Shown in pieces: positions 12,560-22,538 of a DNA stretch of 64,000 bases. Position numbers and translations under genes: made by a program. Origin of the DNA: Coxiella-like endosymbiont (GTDB lineage Bacteria; Pseudomonadota; Gammaproteobacteria; Coxiellales; Coxiellaceae); NCBI RefSeq assembly GCF_030643785.1, contig NZ_CP094378.1:186001-250000 (forward strand), in the 5' to 3' direction. Each line of letters starts with the position of its first letter. Position 1 is the first letter of the stretch. Under the pieces are notes generated by a model. That model was not told where the DNA came from, ran no database searches, and saw only the letters and a list, made by a program, of their open reading frames with translations.

Positions 12560-13180
12560 GATGATCCATACGAAATGGAGGATAAAGATGAACAGGGATA
12601 CCCACCGGAAAGTAGAGTTCCTAAAAAGGCATAAAAAAATTCATATGAGGTAAAAAGCATAATAGCAACAGTTTTCCCGGACGTTAAGCCCTTTATGAAT
12701 TAATCTGTTAGTTAAGGTTTTTACTTTACTAAAAAGTTCTTCGTAGCCGATAATATTTTCATCCCCTCGTTCATTATGTAAATAATATGTGGCCATTTGA
12801 TCATTTTTTGCATAAAGAGTTACAACTTCGATTAAATTTTTTTGCTACAGAAGGGTTTGTATGAGTGGGAGGAAGCTTTGAAATAAGTTCTCGCTTTTTC
12901 CGCTGTATCGAAGTTGTGCTTCTTTTATTATTTCGAACAAGTCTTTTAATCGCTGCTCTTCCGTTATTAAGGATTCAGCCAATTCTTCAACGTCCAAAGA
13001 TTTCTCAATACGATTAAATAATTCGGCTTTTTCTAGGATTCCAATTCCTAAATCACAGTCTAAATGAGCTTTAAGAGTAAGAAATCGGGCGGCGTGATAT
13101 CATCTCCTGAATCCAATAAAAATTGATGAGTAATGACAATGAGTTTGGATTCAATTTGCACTTGCTTGCGGTTTGTCCAT
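12560..13180 (-). pseudogene. Relic of a carrier-domain / acyl-AMP ligase protein
   Basis: The first part reads LKAHLDCDLGIGILEKAELF NRIEKSL, which resembles an acyl-carrier domain (D-G-DSLE-AELF pattern, with the attachment serine replaced). It is followed by SKVKTLTNRLIHKGLNVREN and, after frame changes, YEFFYAFLGTLLSGGIPVHL YPPFRMDHLEKYAKF, a signature of fatty-acyl-AMP ligases. Only the N-terminal third is visible and it is broken by stops and frameshifts. It lies immediately upstream of the MFS relic, so both may have belonged to one lipid-related operon. Confidence 0.6.
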
Positions 13181-13197
13181 AAAAAATAAATCATCTG

Positions 13198-14067
13198 TTA
13201 TCGTATTCGTTCTAAAATTCCTTCTAATTCATCCGTGCTATTATAATGAATAACAAGTTTGCCTTTACCTTTTGGATTATGCCGAATGGCCACTGTAGCA
13301 CCTAATTTATCTGATAAATCCTTTTGTAAGCGAGCAATGTCTGGATCTACAAAAGTACGAAGTATTTCACTTTTTCCACTCTCTTGTAACTGGCGAATTA
13401 TTTTTTCCGTTTCGCGCACAGACAAACCTTTATTTGCAATGTCTTTAGCTATGTTGCTTTGGCACACCCCTTCCACCGCCAATAAAGCCCGAGCATGGCC
13501 CATATTTAAATGACCTTCTTCGACCAATTGACGGACATCAGCATTCAATTTTAAGAGTCGCAATAGATTAGTAACGTTCGCACGGGATTTACCGACAGCT
13601 TCAGCCACTTCCTCATGAGTCATGGCAAATTTATTTAATAATCGTTGCAAAGCAATCCCTTCTTCTATGACATTTAAATTTTGTCGCTGAATATTCTCAA
13701 TAAGCGAGATTGCCATGGCGGCTTCATTAGAAATTGAGCGAATAACAACAGGAATTTCCTTCAGTCCAGCTAACTGTGCTGCTCGCCAACGACGCTCACC
13801 GGCAATTATTTCGTAATAAGTGCCAAGAGATCGAACAACAATAGGTTGAATGATTCCCTGTGAACGAATTGAACTGGCTAATTCTTCTAAGGCTTCTTTA
13901 TTTATGTGCCGCCGCGGCTGATAATGACTCGGCTGGAGCTTCTCGATTGATAATTTTTTTAATTCGCTGTCTTCGGAAAATGACGAGCTTGAGCAGTTAA
14001 TGTCAGCCAGTAATTCATTTAATCCCAACTCACTTAACCCTCGTCCAAGACCCCGCTTTTCTGTCAT
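13198..14067 (-). CDS. parB: Chromosome partitioning protein ParB
   Basis: CTP-dependent DNA clamp that loads at parS and spreads to organise the origin region. At 289 residues it is intact. Order: N-terminal region with the CTPase motif ENIQRQNLNVIEEGIALQRL and the preceding IAGERRWRAAQLAGLKEIPV; the helix-turn-helix FAMTHEEVAEAVGKSRANVT; and the C-terminal dimerisation domain ending TDELEGILERIR. The opening MTEKRGLGRGLSELGLNELL is typical of chromosomal ParB. Its start overlaps the parA stop by 4 bp. Three parS-like sites lie 28-29 kb away in recF and beside it. Confidence 0.96.
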   Translation of the reverse strand: MTEKRGLGRGLSELGLNELLADINCSSSSFSEDSELKKLSIEKLQPSHYQPRRHINKEALEELASSIRSQGIIQPIVVRSLGTYYEIIAGERRWRAAQLAGLKEIPVVIRSISNEAAMAISLIENIQRQNLNVIEEGIALQRLLNKFAMTHEEVAEAVGKSRANVTNLLRLLKLNADVRQLVEEGHLNMGHARALLAVEGVCQSNIAKDIANKGLSVRETEKIIRQLQESGKSEILRTFVDPDIARLQKDLSDKLGATVAIRHNPKGKGKLVIHYNSTDELEGILERIR

Positions 14068-14846
14068 TGTAGTACCTCATGATAACGCATTATTTCTCCA
14101 GCTAAAGCTAAATAGGCAATTGCCCCTTGAGAACTTTTATCATATTTCATCGCGGGCAAACCATAGCTGGGTGCTTCTGCTAAACGAACATTTCGGGGAA
14201 TAACTGTTTTATAAACTTTCTCATCAAAATGGGCGAGTAACTGTTCAGAAACTTCCACAGTTAGCCGATTGCGCCCATCGTACATTGTTCGTAATAATCC
14301 CTCGATTTTCAGCGCAGGGTTGGCCGCTTTTTGGATCCACTCGATACTCGACAGCAAACTAGTTAAACCTTCTAAAGCATAATATTCACATTGGATGGGA
14401 ATTAAAACACTGTCTGCCGCGACTAACGCATTCACCGTCAACATATTTAAAGAAGGAGGGCAATCGATCAAAATAAAATCATAAGCATTCTTAATAGGCT
14501 TTAACGCTTCTTCTAAACAATGTTCCTTCTGGCCTGCTTTCAATAAGCGGACTTCAGCCACGGTAAGACCACTATTAGCAGGGAGTAAATCGTATTTCCA
14601 ACCTGTAGAGATCATAGCCTGTTGTGCAGTAGCATTTCCCAAAAGGATATCGTTAGTTGAAGAAGTGATGGTTTGTTTGTCCACTCCTGAGCCCATCGTA
14701 GCACTACCTTGCGGATCCATATCAATTAACAAAATACGGAGTTTCGCTGCCGCTAACGAAGCTGCGAGGTTGACCGCTGACGTGGTCTTACCGACTCCTC
14801 CCTTTTGGTTGGCTATGGCAATTACTGCTGTTCTTAATCTCGACAA
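14064..14846 (-). CDS. parA: Chromosome partitioning ATPase ParA (Soj)
   Basis: Walker-type ATPase partner of ParB. It shows the deviant Walker A motif QKGGVGKTTSAVNLAAS near the N terminus, LLIDMDPQGSATMG, the Walker B region DFILIDCPPSLNMLTVNALV, and TVIPRNVRLAEAPSYG, all classic for Soj/ParA. There is no ATG. I place the start at a TTG (14846) because GGAG lies 7 bases upstream; a TTG at 14882 is the longer alternative without a ribosome site. The gene continues from the broken rsmG in the conserved mnmG-rsmG-parA-parB order. Confidence 0.94.
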   Translation of the reverse strand: MSRLRTAVIAIANQKGGVGKTTSAVNLAASLAAAKLRILLIDMDPQGSATMGSGVDKQTITSSTNDILLGNATAQQAMISTGWKYDLLPANSGLTVAEVRLLKAGQKEHCLEEALKPIKNAYDFILIDCPPSLNMLTVNALVAADSVLIPIQCEYYALEGLTSLLSSIEWIQKAANPALKIEGLLRTMYDGRNRLTVEVSEQLLAHFDEKVYKTVIPRNVRLAEAPSYGLPAMKYDKSSQGAIAYLALAGEIMRYHEVLQ

Positions 14847-15476
14847 GATGACGCTCCGATATATTAAACCTGGCACGAGCAAGCGATGTTACCCAAATCA
14901 ATTGTTCGATTGCTTGCAATTCCTCCGTTGGATAGGTGCCTTTCATTATAAACCATCGTCCGTTGGAGCAAAGAAAATGTTGGCTCTGATCCACAAAACT
15001 TGATAGGACCAAAAGCGCGAGCCGTGATTGCTTCAAAGTATCCTTTGGGCTGATAAGATTTTCTACCCGGGATTTTACCATGCTTACGTTAGTTAACTAA
15101 AAATGAGCCACCGTCTGGCGTAAAAAAGCAATTTTCTTGGATTTGGCTATCGAGCAGAGTAAAATGTTTATCTAGACAGTCCAATGCTAAAGGCAGCCCT
15201 GGGAAAACCCCCGCCGCCCCTCACTTATAATATCTAAAATAGTTTGTCCTTTTAAATTAAGGAAGAATTAATAAGCTATCCAAGAGATGATAAGTCACTA
15301 TAGTATCGAAATCCGTAATTCCAGTGAGATTAGAAGCTTGATTCCATTTTTGAAGAAAATAATAAAATCAAGTATCGTTTGCTGCGCTCCTTCCGAGATA
15401 TTAATTTTCAGAACCTCGATATTTTTCTTTAATTAATTCTTCCCTCATCGTTTTCTGTAGAAAAAAAGTGAGATGC
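14800..15476 (-). pseudogene. rsmG: Broken 16S rRNA m7G527 methyltransferase RsmG (GidB)
   Basis: Pieces in successive frames match Rsm[21 protein letters not shown] then LDSLLIL, the substrate-side hallmark of its N terminus; GFPGLPLAL of the SAM-binding glycine loop; FEAITARAFGPI; and a C-terminal piece ending KGTYPTEELQAIEQLIWV (15081-14788). At least four frame changes and several stops separate them, not only homopolymer slips, so this gene is really dead. It lies between mnmG and parA as in related genomes. Loss removes methylation of 16S rRNA G527. Confidence 0.85.
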
Positions 15477-17356
15477 TCAGAAAATTTCTCTTTTTTTCAA
15501 ATGAACAAGCAATAAGGAAATTGCTGCGGGAGTAACTCCGGGAATGCGACCCGCCTGACCCACGGTAGTAGGTTTAATTTCCAGTAATTTTTCGCGGACC
15601 TCATTGGATAAACCAGAAATTTCTTCATAATTCATTGTTGGAGGAATTGGTGCGCTTTCATATTTTTTCTGACGGGAAATTTCCCCCGTTGGTGGGCTAA
15701 ATAGCCTTCATATTTTGCTTGAATTTCGATTTGTTCAGCCACAACCGCATCTAAAACCGCTGGCCCTAACTTTTCAATATCCATCAATTGGGAATAAGTA
15801 ATTTCTGGCCGACGCAAAAGATCTAATAAAGAATATTCTCGTTCTAACATTTGTTGAAACCGTGTTTCAATAGCTTGCGCCACAATTGTATTGGGTCTAA
15901 TCCAATATTTTTTTAATCGCTGTTGTTCTTTCTCAATCATTCCCTTTTTACGGATAAAAGATTCCCACCGAACATTGTCCACACATCCCAATTTCCGTCC
16001 TTTTTGGGTCAGTCGTAAATCTGCATTGTCTTGGCGCAATAATAACCGATATTCCGAACGACTCGTGAACATGCGATAGGGTTCTTTAGTACCTCGGGTA
16101 ATGAGATCATCAATTAAAACCCCAATGTACGCTTCATCGCGCCCGGGCGTCCAAGGCTCACGCTCTTGAATTTGCAAAGCAGCATTAATTCCAGCAATAA
16201 GGCCTTGCGCTGCTGCCTCTTCATAACCCGTGGTGCCGTTAATTTGGCCTGCGAAATAAAGTCCTGGTAGATACTTCGTTTCTAAAGAAGATTTTAAGTC
16301 GCGCGGATCAAAATAATCATATTCAATAGCGTAGCCCGGACGGGTAATGTGGCAATTCTCTAACCCTTTTATGCTATGAATAAAATCTACTTGGACATCA
16401 AAATCTAAACTCGTAGAAACGCCATTGGGATAAACTTCATGGGTATTTAATCCTTCTGGCTCTAAAAAGATTTGATGTGAATGACGATCTTGAAACCGAA
16501 CCACTTTATCTTCGATAGAAGGACAATAGCGGGGTCCTATACCTTCAATAACGCCGGAAAAGAGTGGCGAGGTTTTCAATCCCGATCGAATAATGTCATG
16601 GGTTTTTTTGTTAGTATGAGTAATAAAACAGGAAATTTGCTTCGGATGTTCGCTTACCTTTCCCCAATAGGACATCACAGGTAGGGGTTGGTCACCCAGT
16701 TGTTCTTCCAGTTGAGAATAATCAATGGTCCGCCCATCAATCCTCGGAGGTGTCCCAGTTTTTAACCGTTCTACCCGAAAGGGCATAGTTCGTAATTGCT
16801 CAGCGAGGGCGAGGGTGGGAGGATCCCCCATACGACCACCATTGTAATTTTTCATACCAATGTGAATTTTGCCCCTCAAAAAAGTTCCTACGGTCAATAT
16901 GACAGCAAGAGCATGAAAGCAAAGACCTATTTGGGTGACGACACCTTTCACTCGATTATGCTCTTGGATTACATCAATCACTGTTTGTTGAAATAACCAG
17001 AGGTTTGGCTGATTTTCCAATGCTCGGCGGATGGATGCTTTGTAGAGAGTGCGATCAGATTGGGCACGGATCGCACGAACTGCTGGGCCCTTCCGTGAAT
17101 TAAGCGTGCGAAAGTGAATGCCAGATTGATCAGTCGCATAAGCCATGATGCCCCCCAAGGCATCTATTTCTTTAACTAACTGGGTTTTACCAATTCCACC
17201 AATTGCAGGATTACAAGACATTTGGCCGAGTGTTTCGATGTTATGGGTAAGTAATAAAGTTCGAGCACCCATCCGCGCAGATGCTAGGGCCGCTTCGGTT
17301 CCAGCGTGGCCTCCTCCAACTACAATAACGTCGAATTGTTGAGTGGTACTTTTCAT
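15477..17356 (-). CDS. mnmG: tRNA U34 carboxymethylaminomethyl-modifying enzyme MnmG, frame interrupted
   Basis: FAD-dependent partner of MnmE that modifies wobble U34 of several tRNAs. It shows the FAD-binding [20 protein letters not shown] at the N terminus, [20 protein letters not shown], and [18 protein letters not shown]. As read, the protein ends early after [12 protein letters not shown]. The cause is the C5 run at 15683-15687: with a sixth base the frame continues [17 protein letters not shown] and on to [20 protein letters not shown], stopping at 15477. That gives 626 residues, the usual length. I take the ATG at 17356 (MKSTTQQFD). Likely functional. Confidence 0.93.
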
Positions 17357-17411
17357 GTGGTAAATTTTAGCATAATTCATTGTTTTATAAAGCGGTTACT
17401 TCTTATTTTGA

Positions 17412-18773
17412 TCATTTTCCAATGCAAAATTCGGAGAATATTTTTCCCAACAAATCGTCAGAGGTAAATTCACCGGTAATTTCTGATAGGGCTTGTTGAG
17501 CATGAAGAAGATCTTCTGCTGCGAGTTCACCCGCTCTTTGGTGAGTCAATTGCTTGTAAGCACTTTGAAGAAACGTTCTGCTTCTTCTAATAGCATCACA
17601 ATGACGACCCCTAGCGATAAAATTACTTTCATTCGTCGTTTTTAATCCCACGATTTCTTTTAAATGTTCTTTTAAAATTTTAATACCGGCTCCCGTTTTA
17701 GCGGAAAGTTTAATCCGTAGGTAATTGTTCTTTTCCTTGGATGGTTTTTCTCCCGTCAGATCAATTTTATTTTCAATAACAATAACTGGGACTCGACTTT
17801 CTTTTTCAGAGAAAAGATCGGCTAAAGTTTTTTCGATCATTCTTGATGAAGCTTGAGAAGCATCTACCATTAGTAAAATAAGATCGGCTTGCTCAAGAGC
17901 TTTTTTAGTTCGCCGAACACCTTCTTTTTCTACGATATCCTCAGTAATTCGTAATCCCGCCGTATCCAATAGGTGAATCAGCATCCCATCAATATGAATC
18001 GATTCTCGCAAAATATCACGAGTAGTACCTGCAATATCGGTAACGATTGCTGTTTCTTGCCCGCTTAAAAAGTTCAATAGACTGGATTTTCCTACATTGG
18101 GTTCACCTGCAATAACAACAGTGACACCATCCCGCAATAGAGCTCCTTGTTTTGCTGTTGTTTCAATTTCTTCGACTTTTTTTAACAATTTTTTGAGCTT
18201 TTCTTGGAGGATTCTATCTACTAAAAAATCAATTTCTTCTTCGGGAAAATCGATAGCTGCTTCAATATAGGTACGCAACTCAACTAGGCCTTTAACCAAT
18301 TCATTAATTCGCTTAGAAAATTCACCTTGAAGCGAACGAATCGCTGAACGTGCTGCTTGTTCCGAAGTAGCGTTAATTAAATCCGCAATGGCCTCCGCTT
18401 GAACTAAATCAATTTTATTATTTAAAAAAGCCATTTCGGAAAATTCTCCAGGCCGGGCTAATCGAGCTCCTAGTTGGATAATATTTTTTAAAAGCCTATC
18501 CATAATTACCGGCCCACCATGCCCCTGTAATTCTAATACGTCCTCACCCGTAAAAGAATGAGGCTTTGGAAAATACAAGGCAACTCCTTCATCGAGGAAG
18601 GCACCCTCAGAATCTTTAAATACACTCAAGGTGGCATACCGCGGTTTTGGAATAAATCCTATGATTCTTTTCGCAATATGGAACGTACTCGGACCCGAAA
18701 CGCGAATAATACCTATTCCTCCTCGACCTGCTGGAGTGGCTAGCGCGGCAATGGTTTCAGGCAATGATTTCAT
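17412..18773 (-). CDS. mnmE: tRNA modification GTPase MnmE
   Basis: GTPase that works with MnmG on tRNA wobble uridines, 453 residues, intact. The N-terminal tetrahydrofolate-binding domain opens ETIAALATPAGRGGIGIIRV SGP. The helical domain carries the inserted G domain with G1 GEPNVGKSSLLN, G2/G3 TDIAGTTRD and LLDTAGLR, and G4 ENKIDLTG. The C terminus is the conserved FCIGK with its cysteine. ATG at 18773. The 55-bp spacer to mnmG fits cotranscription. Confidence 0.96.
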   Translation of the reverse strand: MKSLPETIAALATPAGRGGIGIIRVSGPSTFHIAKRIIGFIPKPRYATLSVFKDSEGAFLDEGVALYFPKPHSFTGEDVLELQGHGGPVIMDRLLKNIIQLGARLARPGEFSEMAFLNNKIDLVQAEAIADLINATSEQAARSAIRSLQGEFSKRINELVKGLVELRTYIEAAIDFPEEEIDFLVDRILQEKLKKLLKKVEEIETTAKQGALLRDGVTVVIAGEPNVGKSSLLNFLSGQETAIVTDIAGTTRDILRESIHIDGMLIHLLDTAGLRITEDIVEKEGVRRTKKALEQADLILLMVDASQASSRMIEKTLADLFSEKESRVPVIVIENKIDLTGEKPSKEKNNYLRIKLSAKTGAGIKILKEHLKEIVGLKTTNESNFIARGRHCDAIRRSRTFLQSAYKQLTHQRAGELAAEDLLHAQQALSEITGEFTSDDLLGKIFSEFCIGK

Positions 18774-19215
18774 TGGATACTGACCTTAATACAAAAAAAG
18801 GTAAATTATAACATAATCTTACCACTCTCGGGCCTTCAACCAGCCGTGGCTACTCATTACCATCTGAAATAAGTAGTAAATGGAATGGAAAGCCGCATAG
18901 AAAGGATAAAAGGTGATTTTTTTTATTTGCTAAGTGACATTTAGGAGCTTGTTATGGCAAGGGCCTATCAGGTGGAATAAAACTGCTGGCCGAGGTGCTG
19001 GAGGACAATCTCGTATAGGAAAGACTCAATCACAAGAAGCCAATAGTCTTTCTAAAGCAGATAAAAAGCTAAAACAGATAAAAAGATGAAAAGGCTAACA
19101 GAAGAGAATAATAAGATTCTCAAGGACCGAAAACCCGGACTGCGAGGGGGCCCCGGCCCTTAATTAAAAGAATTTTTTATTGAACAAGACGACGTATTCT
19201 ACTTTTGTAGAATTT
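18774..19215. other. Gene-free spacer between mnmE and yidC
   Basis: About 440 bp without a supportable gene. The plus strand at 18953-19150 shows short pieces (AKGLSGGIKLLAEVLEDNLV; MKRLTEENNKILKDRKPGLR) that could be remnants of something, but no family is clear. An imperfect 17-bp tandem repeat (CAGATAAAAAGCTAAAA, then CAGATAAAAAGATGAAA) lies at about 19058-19091. Confidence 0.5.
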
Positions 19216-20922
19216 TTATTTTTTCTTTCTTTCCGGTCGAATTTTTAATTTAGCTTTATGACTTTCGTAGGTTTTATTGACATACCATTGCTGTAAAGTT
19301 TGTACCATATTGTTAGTTAACCAATACAATACAAGACCGGCAGGAAAATTGATGAAAAATACCGTAAAGACAACTGGTAAAATCCACATCACTTTTTGTT
19401 GGGCGGGATCGGGAGAGGTTGGTGATAGCGATTGCTGAGCTAACATACTCAGCCCCATTAAGATAGGCAGAATATAATAGGGATCTTTAACAGATAAATC
19501 GTGAATCCAAAGAATAAATGGCGCTTGGCGCAATTCCACACTTTCAATAATTACGTAATAAAATGAAATAAATACCGGAATCTGGATTAGCATGGGTAAA
19601 CAACCACCTAATGGATTAATTTTTTCTTTATGATAGAGTCCCATTGTAGCGCGGTTTAATGCTTGTCGATCATCACCATAGCGCTCTTTTAGAGCTTGCA
19701 AACGGGGCTGAATTTCACGCATTCGAGCCATCGATCGGAAGCTTTTTGCAGAAAACCAATAAAAAATGATTTTAATGAGAATCGTCGTCAGGATGATAGT
19801 CCATCCCCAATTTTTAACCACCGCGTGGATGGCGTTCATGATCCAAAATAACAAAGTCGAAATTGGCCACAACCAGCCATAATCAATAGTACGATCTAGT
19901 CCCGGTGCTAATGTTTTTAAGCGTTTTGCCACCTCGGGACCAACATAAAATGTTGCACAGCTTGTAGCTGTTTCCCCAGAGGCCACACTCATTTGAGGAC
20001 TGACAAAACCAATAACGTAAAGATTAGGGCCGCTTTCAGAAGGAATAACATGGCTATAATAATGATACGTAAGATCTGGATTGCCGGAAATCCAAGCGCT
20101 TAAAAAATAATGCTGTTGCATGGCAATCCAGCCATCTTTGGAAGTGCGATTAATATTTTGCTTATCCATTGCTTCATAAGTTATTTTTTCATAAGGTATT
20201 TGTGGACTAGAAATGGCCGCACCGTTATAACTGCGTAGATAAAAATGTTTGTGTTCAGCGGTAGGCTCGCGCCGCGTAATTTGAGTATAGAGGTTGCCTT
20301 CCCAGGGCTTGGTTGTGGCATTATGCACTTGGTATGCAATCTGCATAGCATAATCATTACGATGAAAAGTATAGGTTTTGCTTATGCGCAAGCCATTAGG
20401 AGTCTGAGCCATTAATTGAACAATAAGTTTATTTTGATTATTCGCTAATTCATATTGTTTTTTTTGTGCTGTGTAATGAATAGGAACTTCCCCATTCAAG
20501 TTAGTTAGGCCGCTTTGAGCGATGTAAAGACGGTCCGTATCGTTACTCAAAATTTGAATACGGGTTTGCTTTTCTTCTAAGGAGATCGGATATTTAGGCA
20601 ACCTAGCTGAGACAATATTCCCTCCGTGAGTATCGATAGCCAGTTCTAAAACATCGGTTTTAACGGTAACTAACCGCCTTCCGAAAGCTTTTTCTTGATT
20701 CAGAGTAGAGGCCGTCGCCGCTTCGATTCTGGTTTTTTCTGCCGTATCCGGCGTGAACATGGGTGGAGTATAGTCTGTGGATGTTTTTTCATTCACTTCC
20801 GTACCCACCGATTTAGGGTTTTGCTCCAGATCAGGCGGATAATCACGCATCCAAGCGTTAAAAAGCGTAATAGCTAAAAGGGCCACAATGATATATAAAA
20901 TCGCTTTTTTAATATCCATCAT
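19216..20922 (-). CDS. yidC: Membrane protein insertase YidC
   Basis: Inner-membrane insertase, 568 residues, intact. N-terminal membrane helix [20 protein letters not shown], then a large periplasmic beta-domain, then the conserved five-helix core: [33 protein letters not shown], then [20 protein letters not shown], and [26 protein letters not shown]. The basic C-terminal tail ([13 protein letters not shown]) fits ribosome contact. Starts at ATG-ATG 20922, overlapping the yidD stop by one base, in the classic rpmH-rnpA-yidD-yidC cluster. Confidence 0.96.
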   Translation of the reverse strand: MMDIKKAILYIIVALLAITLFNAWMRDYPPDLEQNPKSVGTEVNEKTSTDYTPPMFTPDTAEKTRIEAATASTLNQEKAFGRRLVTVKTDVLELAIDTHGGNIVSARLPKYPISLEEKQTRIQILSNDTDRLYIAQSGLTNLNGEVPIHYTAQKKQYELANNQNKLIVQLMAQTPNGLRISKTYTFHRNDYAMQIAYQVHNATTKPWEGNLYTQITRREPTAEHKHFYLRSYNGAAISSPQIPYEKITYEAMDKQNINRTSKDGWIAMQQHYFLSAWISGNPDLTYHYYSHVIPSESGPNLYVIGFVSPQMSVASGETATSCATFYVGPEVAKRLKTLAPGLDRTIDYGWLWPISTLLFWIMNAIHAVVKNWGWTIILTTILIKIIFYWFSAKSFRSMARMREIQPRLQALKERYGDDRQALNRATMGLYHKEKINPLGGCLPMLIQIPVFISFYYVIIESVELRQAPFILWIHDLSVKDPYYILPILMGLSMLAQQSLSPTSPDPAQQKVMWILPVVFTVFFINFPAGLVLYWLTNNMVQTLQQWYVNKTYESHKAKLKIRPERKKK

Positions 20923-21188
20923 TACATCAATTTTTCGTGGTTTTTAGGGACCTGATCTATGCCCCCCGAATTGAAAGGGTGACATTTCAAAAGCCGGGAA
21001 AGGGTCAAATAAATCGCTTTTACTACATTGAATCGGCTAAAAGCGGTTTTAGCATAACAAGAACAACTCGGATAAAATCGACAAGCGCTTCCTATATAAG
21101 GACTTATAAGGTATTGATAAATTGTAATCATTCTGAGGAAGATACTTCGGATTACATGATCAATTGATTGAATAATCGGTTTACACAT
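20922..21188 (-). CDS. yidD: Membrane protein insertion efficiency factor YidD
   Basis: Small protein of 88 residues. The signature is [30 protein letters not shown], with the three conserved cysteines, followed by [17 protein letters not shown]. It is thought to help YidC-dependent insertion. It overlaps the end of rnpA by 37 bases, as commonly seen, and its stop overlaps the yidC start. Confidence 0.94.
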   Translation of the reverse strand: MCKPIIQSIDHVIRSIFLRMITIYQYLISPYIGSACRFYPSCSCYAKTAFSRFNVVKAIYLTLSRLLKCHPFNSGGIDQVPKNHEKLM

Positions 21189-21493
21189 TCATGCAACTCT
21201 TTTTTGCTTGCCTCCTCTGATCGAGATTTTGCTATAAAAACAATGTCTATTGAGGGCAGACGATGCTTTTGCAGACGAAAATCTTCTTTCACTATTCGTT
21301 TTGCACGATTTCGCATTACGGCTTTTTTTAAGCTTTTTCGGCTGGCTACGACACCTAAACGAGGGTAACTTAAATTATTATTTTGAAAATAGAGCAAATA
21401 GTAGCGTCCTAACAAACGTTGACGTCCCAAGTAAACGTGGTGAAATTCAGCTGTGGTACGGATTCGCCAACTCGTAGAGAAGTTATGATTCAT
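21152..21493 (-). CDS. rnpA: Ribonuclease P protein component
   Basis: Protein cofactor of RNase P, 113 residues and basic. The RNA-binding signature is RLGVVASRKSLKKAVMRNRA KRIVKEDFR, the RNR motif region. Start at ATG 21493 ([17 protein letters not shown]), overlapping the rpmH stop; a TTG one codon upstream is not needed. No RNase P RNA gene was seen in this window. Confidence 0.95.
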   Translation of the reverse strand: MNHNFSTSWRIRTTAEFHHVYLGRQRLLGRYYLLYFQNNNLSYPRLGVVASRKSLKKAVMRNRAKRIVKEDFRLQKHRLPSIDIVFIAKSRSEEASKKELHECVNRLFNQLIM

Positions 21494-21627
21494 CAAACTA
21501 CTAAATGTTTTCTGCCTTTTGCTCGGCGCCGATTTATTACTTGACGACCATTTTTAGTAGCCATGCGCGTCCGAAAGCCATGTGTGCGATTTCGCTTCAG
21601 TTTGCTGGGCTGATAGGTTCGTTTCAT
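21493..21627 (-). CDS. rpmH: 50S ribosomal protein L34
   Basis: Short gene encoding 44 residues, [20 protein letters not shown] to the end [12 protein letters not shown]. This is the complete, near-invariant L34 sequence. Its stop TGA overlaps the rnpA ATG. Too small for most ORF calls but certain from the protein. Confidence 0.97.
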   Translation of the reverse strand: MKRTYQPSKLKRNRTHGFRTRMATKNGRQVINRRRAKGRKHLVV

Positions 21628-21800
21628 AACCGTTCACCTAATCAAGGTAATTAGAAGATTCATAATCATAAATCAGGGTGCATCGGCGTGTCAAACAACG
21701 AATTGCTTTCTAAGAATTACTGGCTCAGATTCACGGCTAACCAGAGGCTGCTAACTGCTTTCAGTAATTTTGTCTCTATTAAGATTTTTAAACACTAATA

Positions 21801-21822
21801 ACTAAATAATTACTAAATAATT
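21801..21822. repeat. Perfect 11-bp tandem duplication
   Basis: The unit ACTAAATAATT occurs twice in the spacer upstream of rpmH. Confidence 0.8.
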
Positions 21823-22045
21823 TAGAATTCATTTGATAGTTGTATCTAAACCTGTTGATACTGTTTATAAAGCTAATAGCTTTTAAAAATTAATGAGTTG
21901 TTAGTGTAGTCCACTGTGCATCTCTGCAAGAATTAAATTAGAACATCCTGTGGACATTTGTGGATAAGTTGGGTCGATCCAAACTATCGATCCTCTAATG
22001 ACAAGTTATACACAGTTTTGATCTTTGAAGGATTATGTTTAACAG

Positions 22046-22077
22046 CGCTATAATCTATAATCGCTATAATCTATAAT
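22046..22077. repeat. Perfect 16-bp tandem duplication
   Basis: The unit CGCTATAATCTATAAT occurs twice back to back, just before the uspA relic. It also duplicates a TATAAT hexamer. Confidence 0.85.
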
Positions 22078-22105
22078 ATAGTTCCTTTCTGAAAAGGAAG
22101 GGGTT

Positions 22106-22538
22106 ATGGGCTATAAGAAAATTCTTCTTGCTTTGATTAGACTTAACGACTAATCAACTGATTATTAAAAGAGCTAAAGAGTTAATGGTGGCAGAAGGGA
22201 CCGAATTGTATTTAGTTCATGCGGTGGAACATATGGGTAGCTAGGGTGCTGCTTATGGCATTTCTGCAGGCGTGGATATAGAGGATATGTTACTTGAGAA
22301 AGTTAAGAAATCCATATCCATATAACCATATAAAAGATATTTCCTTAAATTTGAATGTTCCTTCAGACCACCAGATAGTGAAATTTCTTATAATTTCTTA
22401 TTGGAGTTGATTTGATTCTGGTGGGCAGTCACGGCTCGGCACGGTATCCAATCGCTTCTAGGCTCAACAGCCAACCCTGCCTTACATGGTGCAAAATGTG
22501 ATGTGTTAGCTGTGTACTACAACAACCTTAAGGAATAA
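22106..22538 (+). pseudogene. Broken universal stress protein (UspA family)
   Basis: Pieces read MGYKKILLALD, then IKRAKELMVAEGTELYLVHA VEHMGS, a stop, and after frame changes GVDLILVGSHGS and a tail CDVLAVYYNNLKE. The DLILVGSHGS motif and N-terminal KKILLALD are UspA hallmarks. Several stops and frame changes show it is dead. Its end overlaps the convergent rsmB end. Confidence 0.8.

Larger units (their letters stand above)
21628..22105. other. AT-rich spacer with DnaA-box-like sites upstream of rpmH
   Basis: A 478-bp gene-free region that must hold the rpmH promoter. It contains a perfect DnaA box TTATCCACA (minus strand, 21959-21967), a near match TTATACACA at 22006-22014, a weaker TGTGGACAT at 21949-21957, and an AT-rich tract at 21780-21900. 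I recall that an autonomously replicating fragment of C. burnetii was mapped to this gene cluster; this is from memory. It could be a replication origin or a DnaA-binding regulatory region. Confidence 0.5.

Noticed and set aside
18953-19150. Possible IS3-type transposase remnant (MKRLTEENNKILKD)
   Set aside because: Only a short charged helix resembles OrfA; no other domain, DDE motif or inverted ends.
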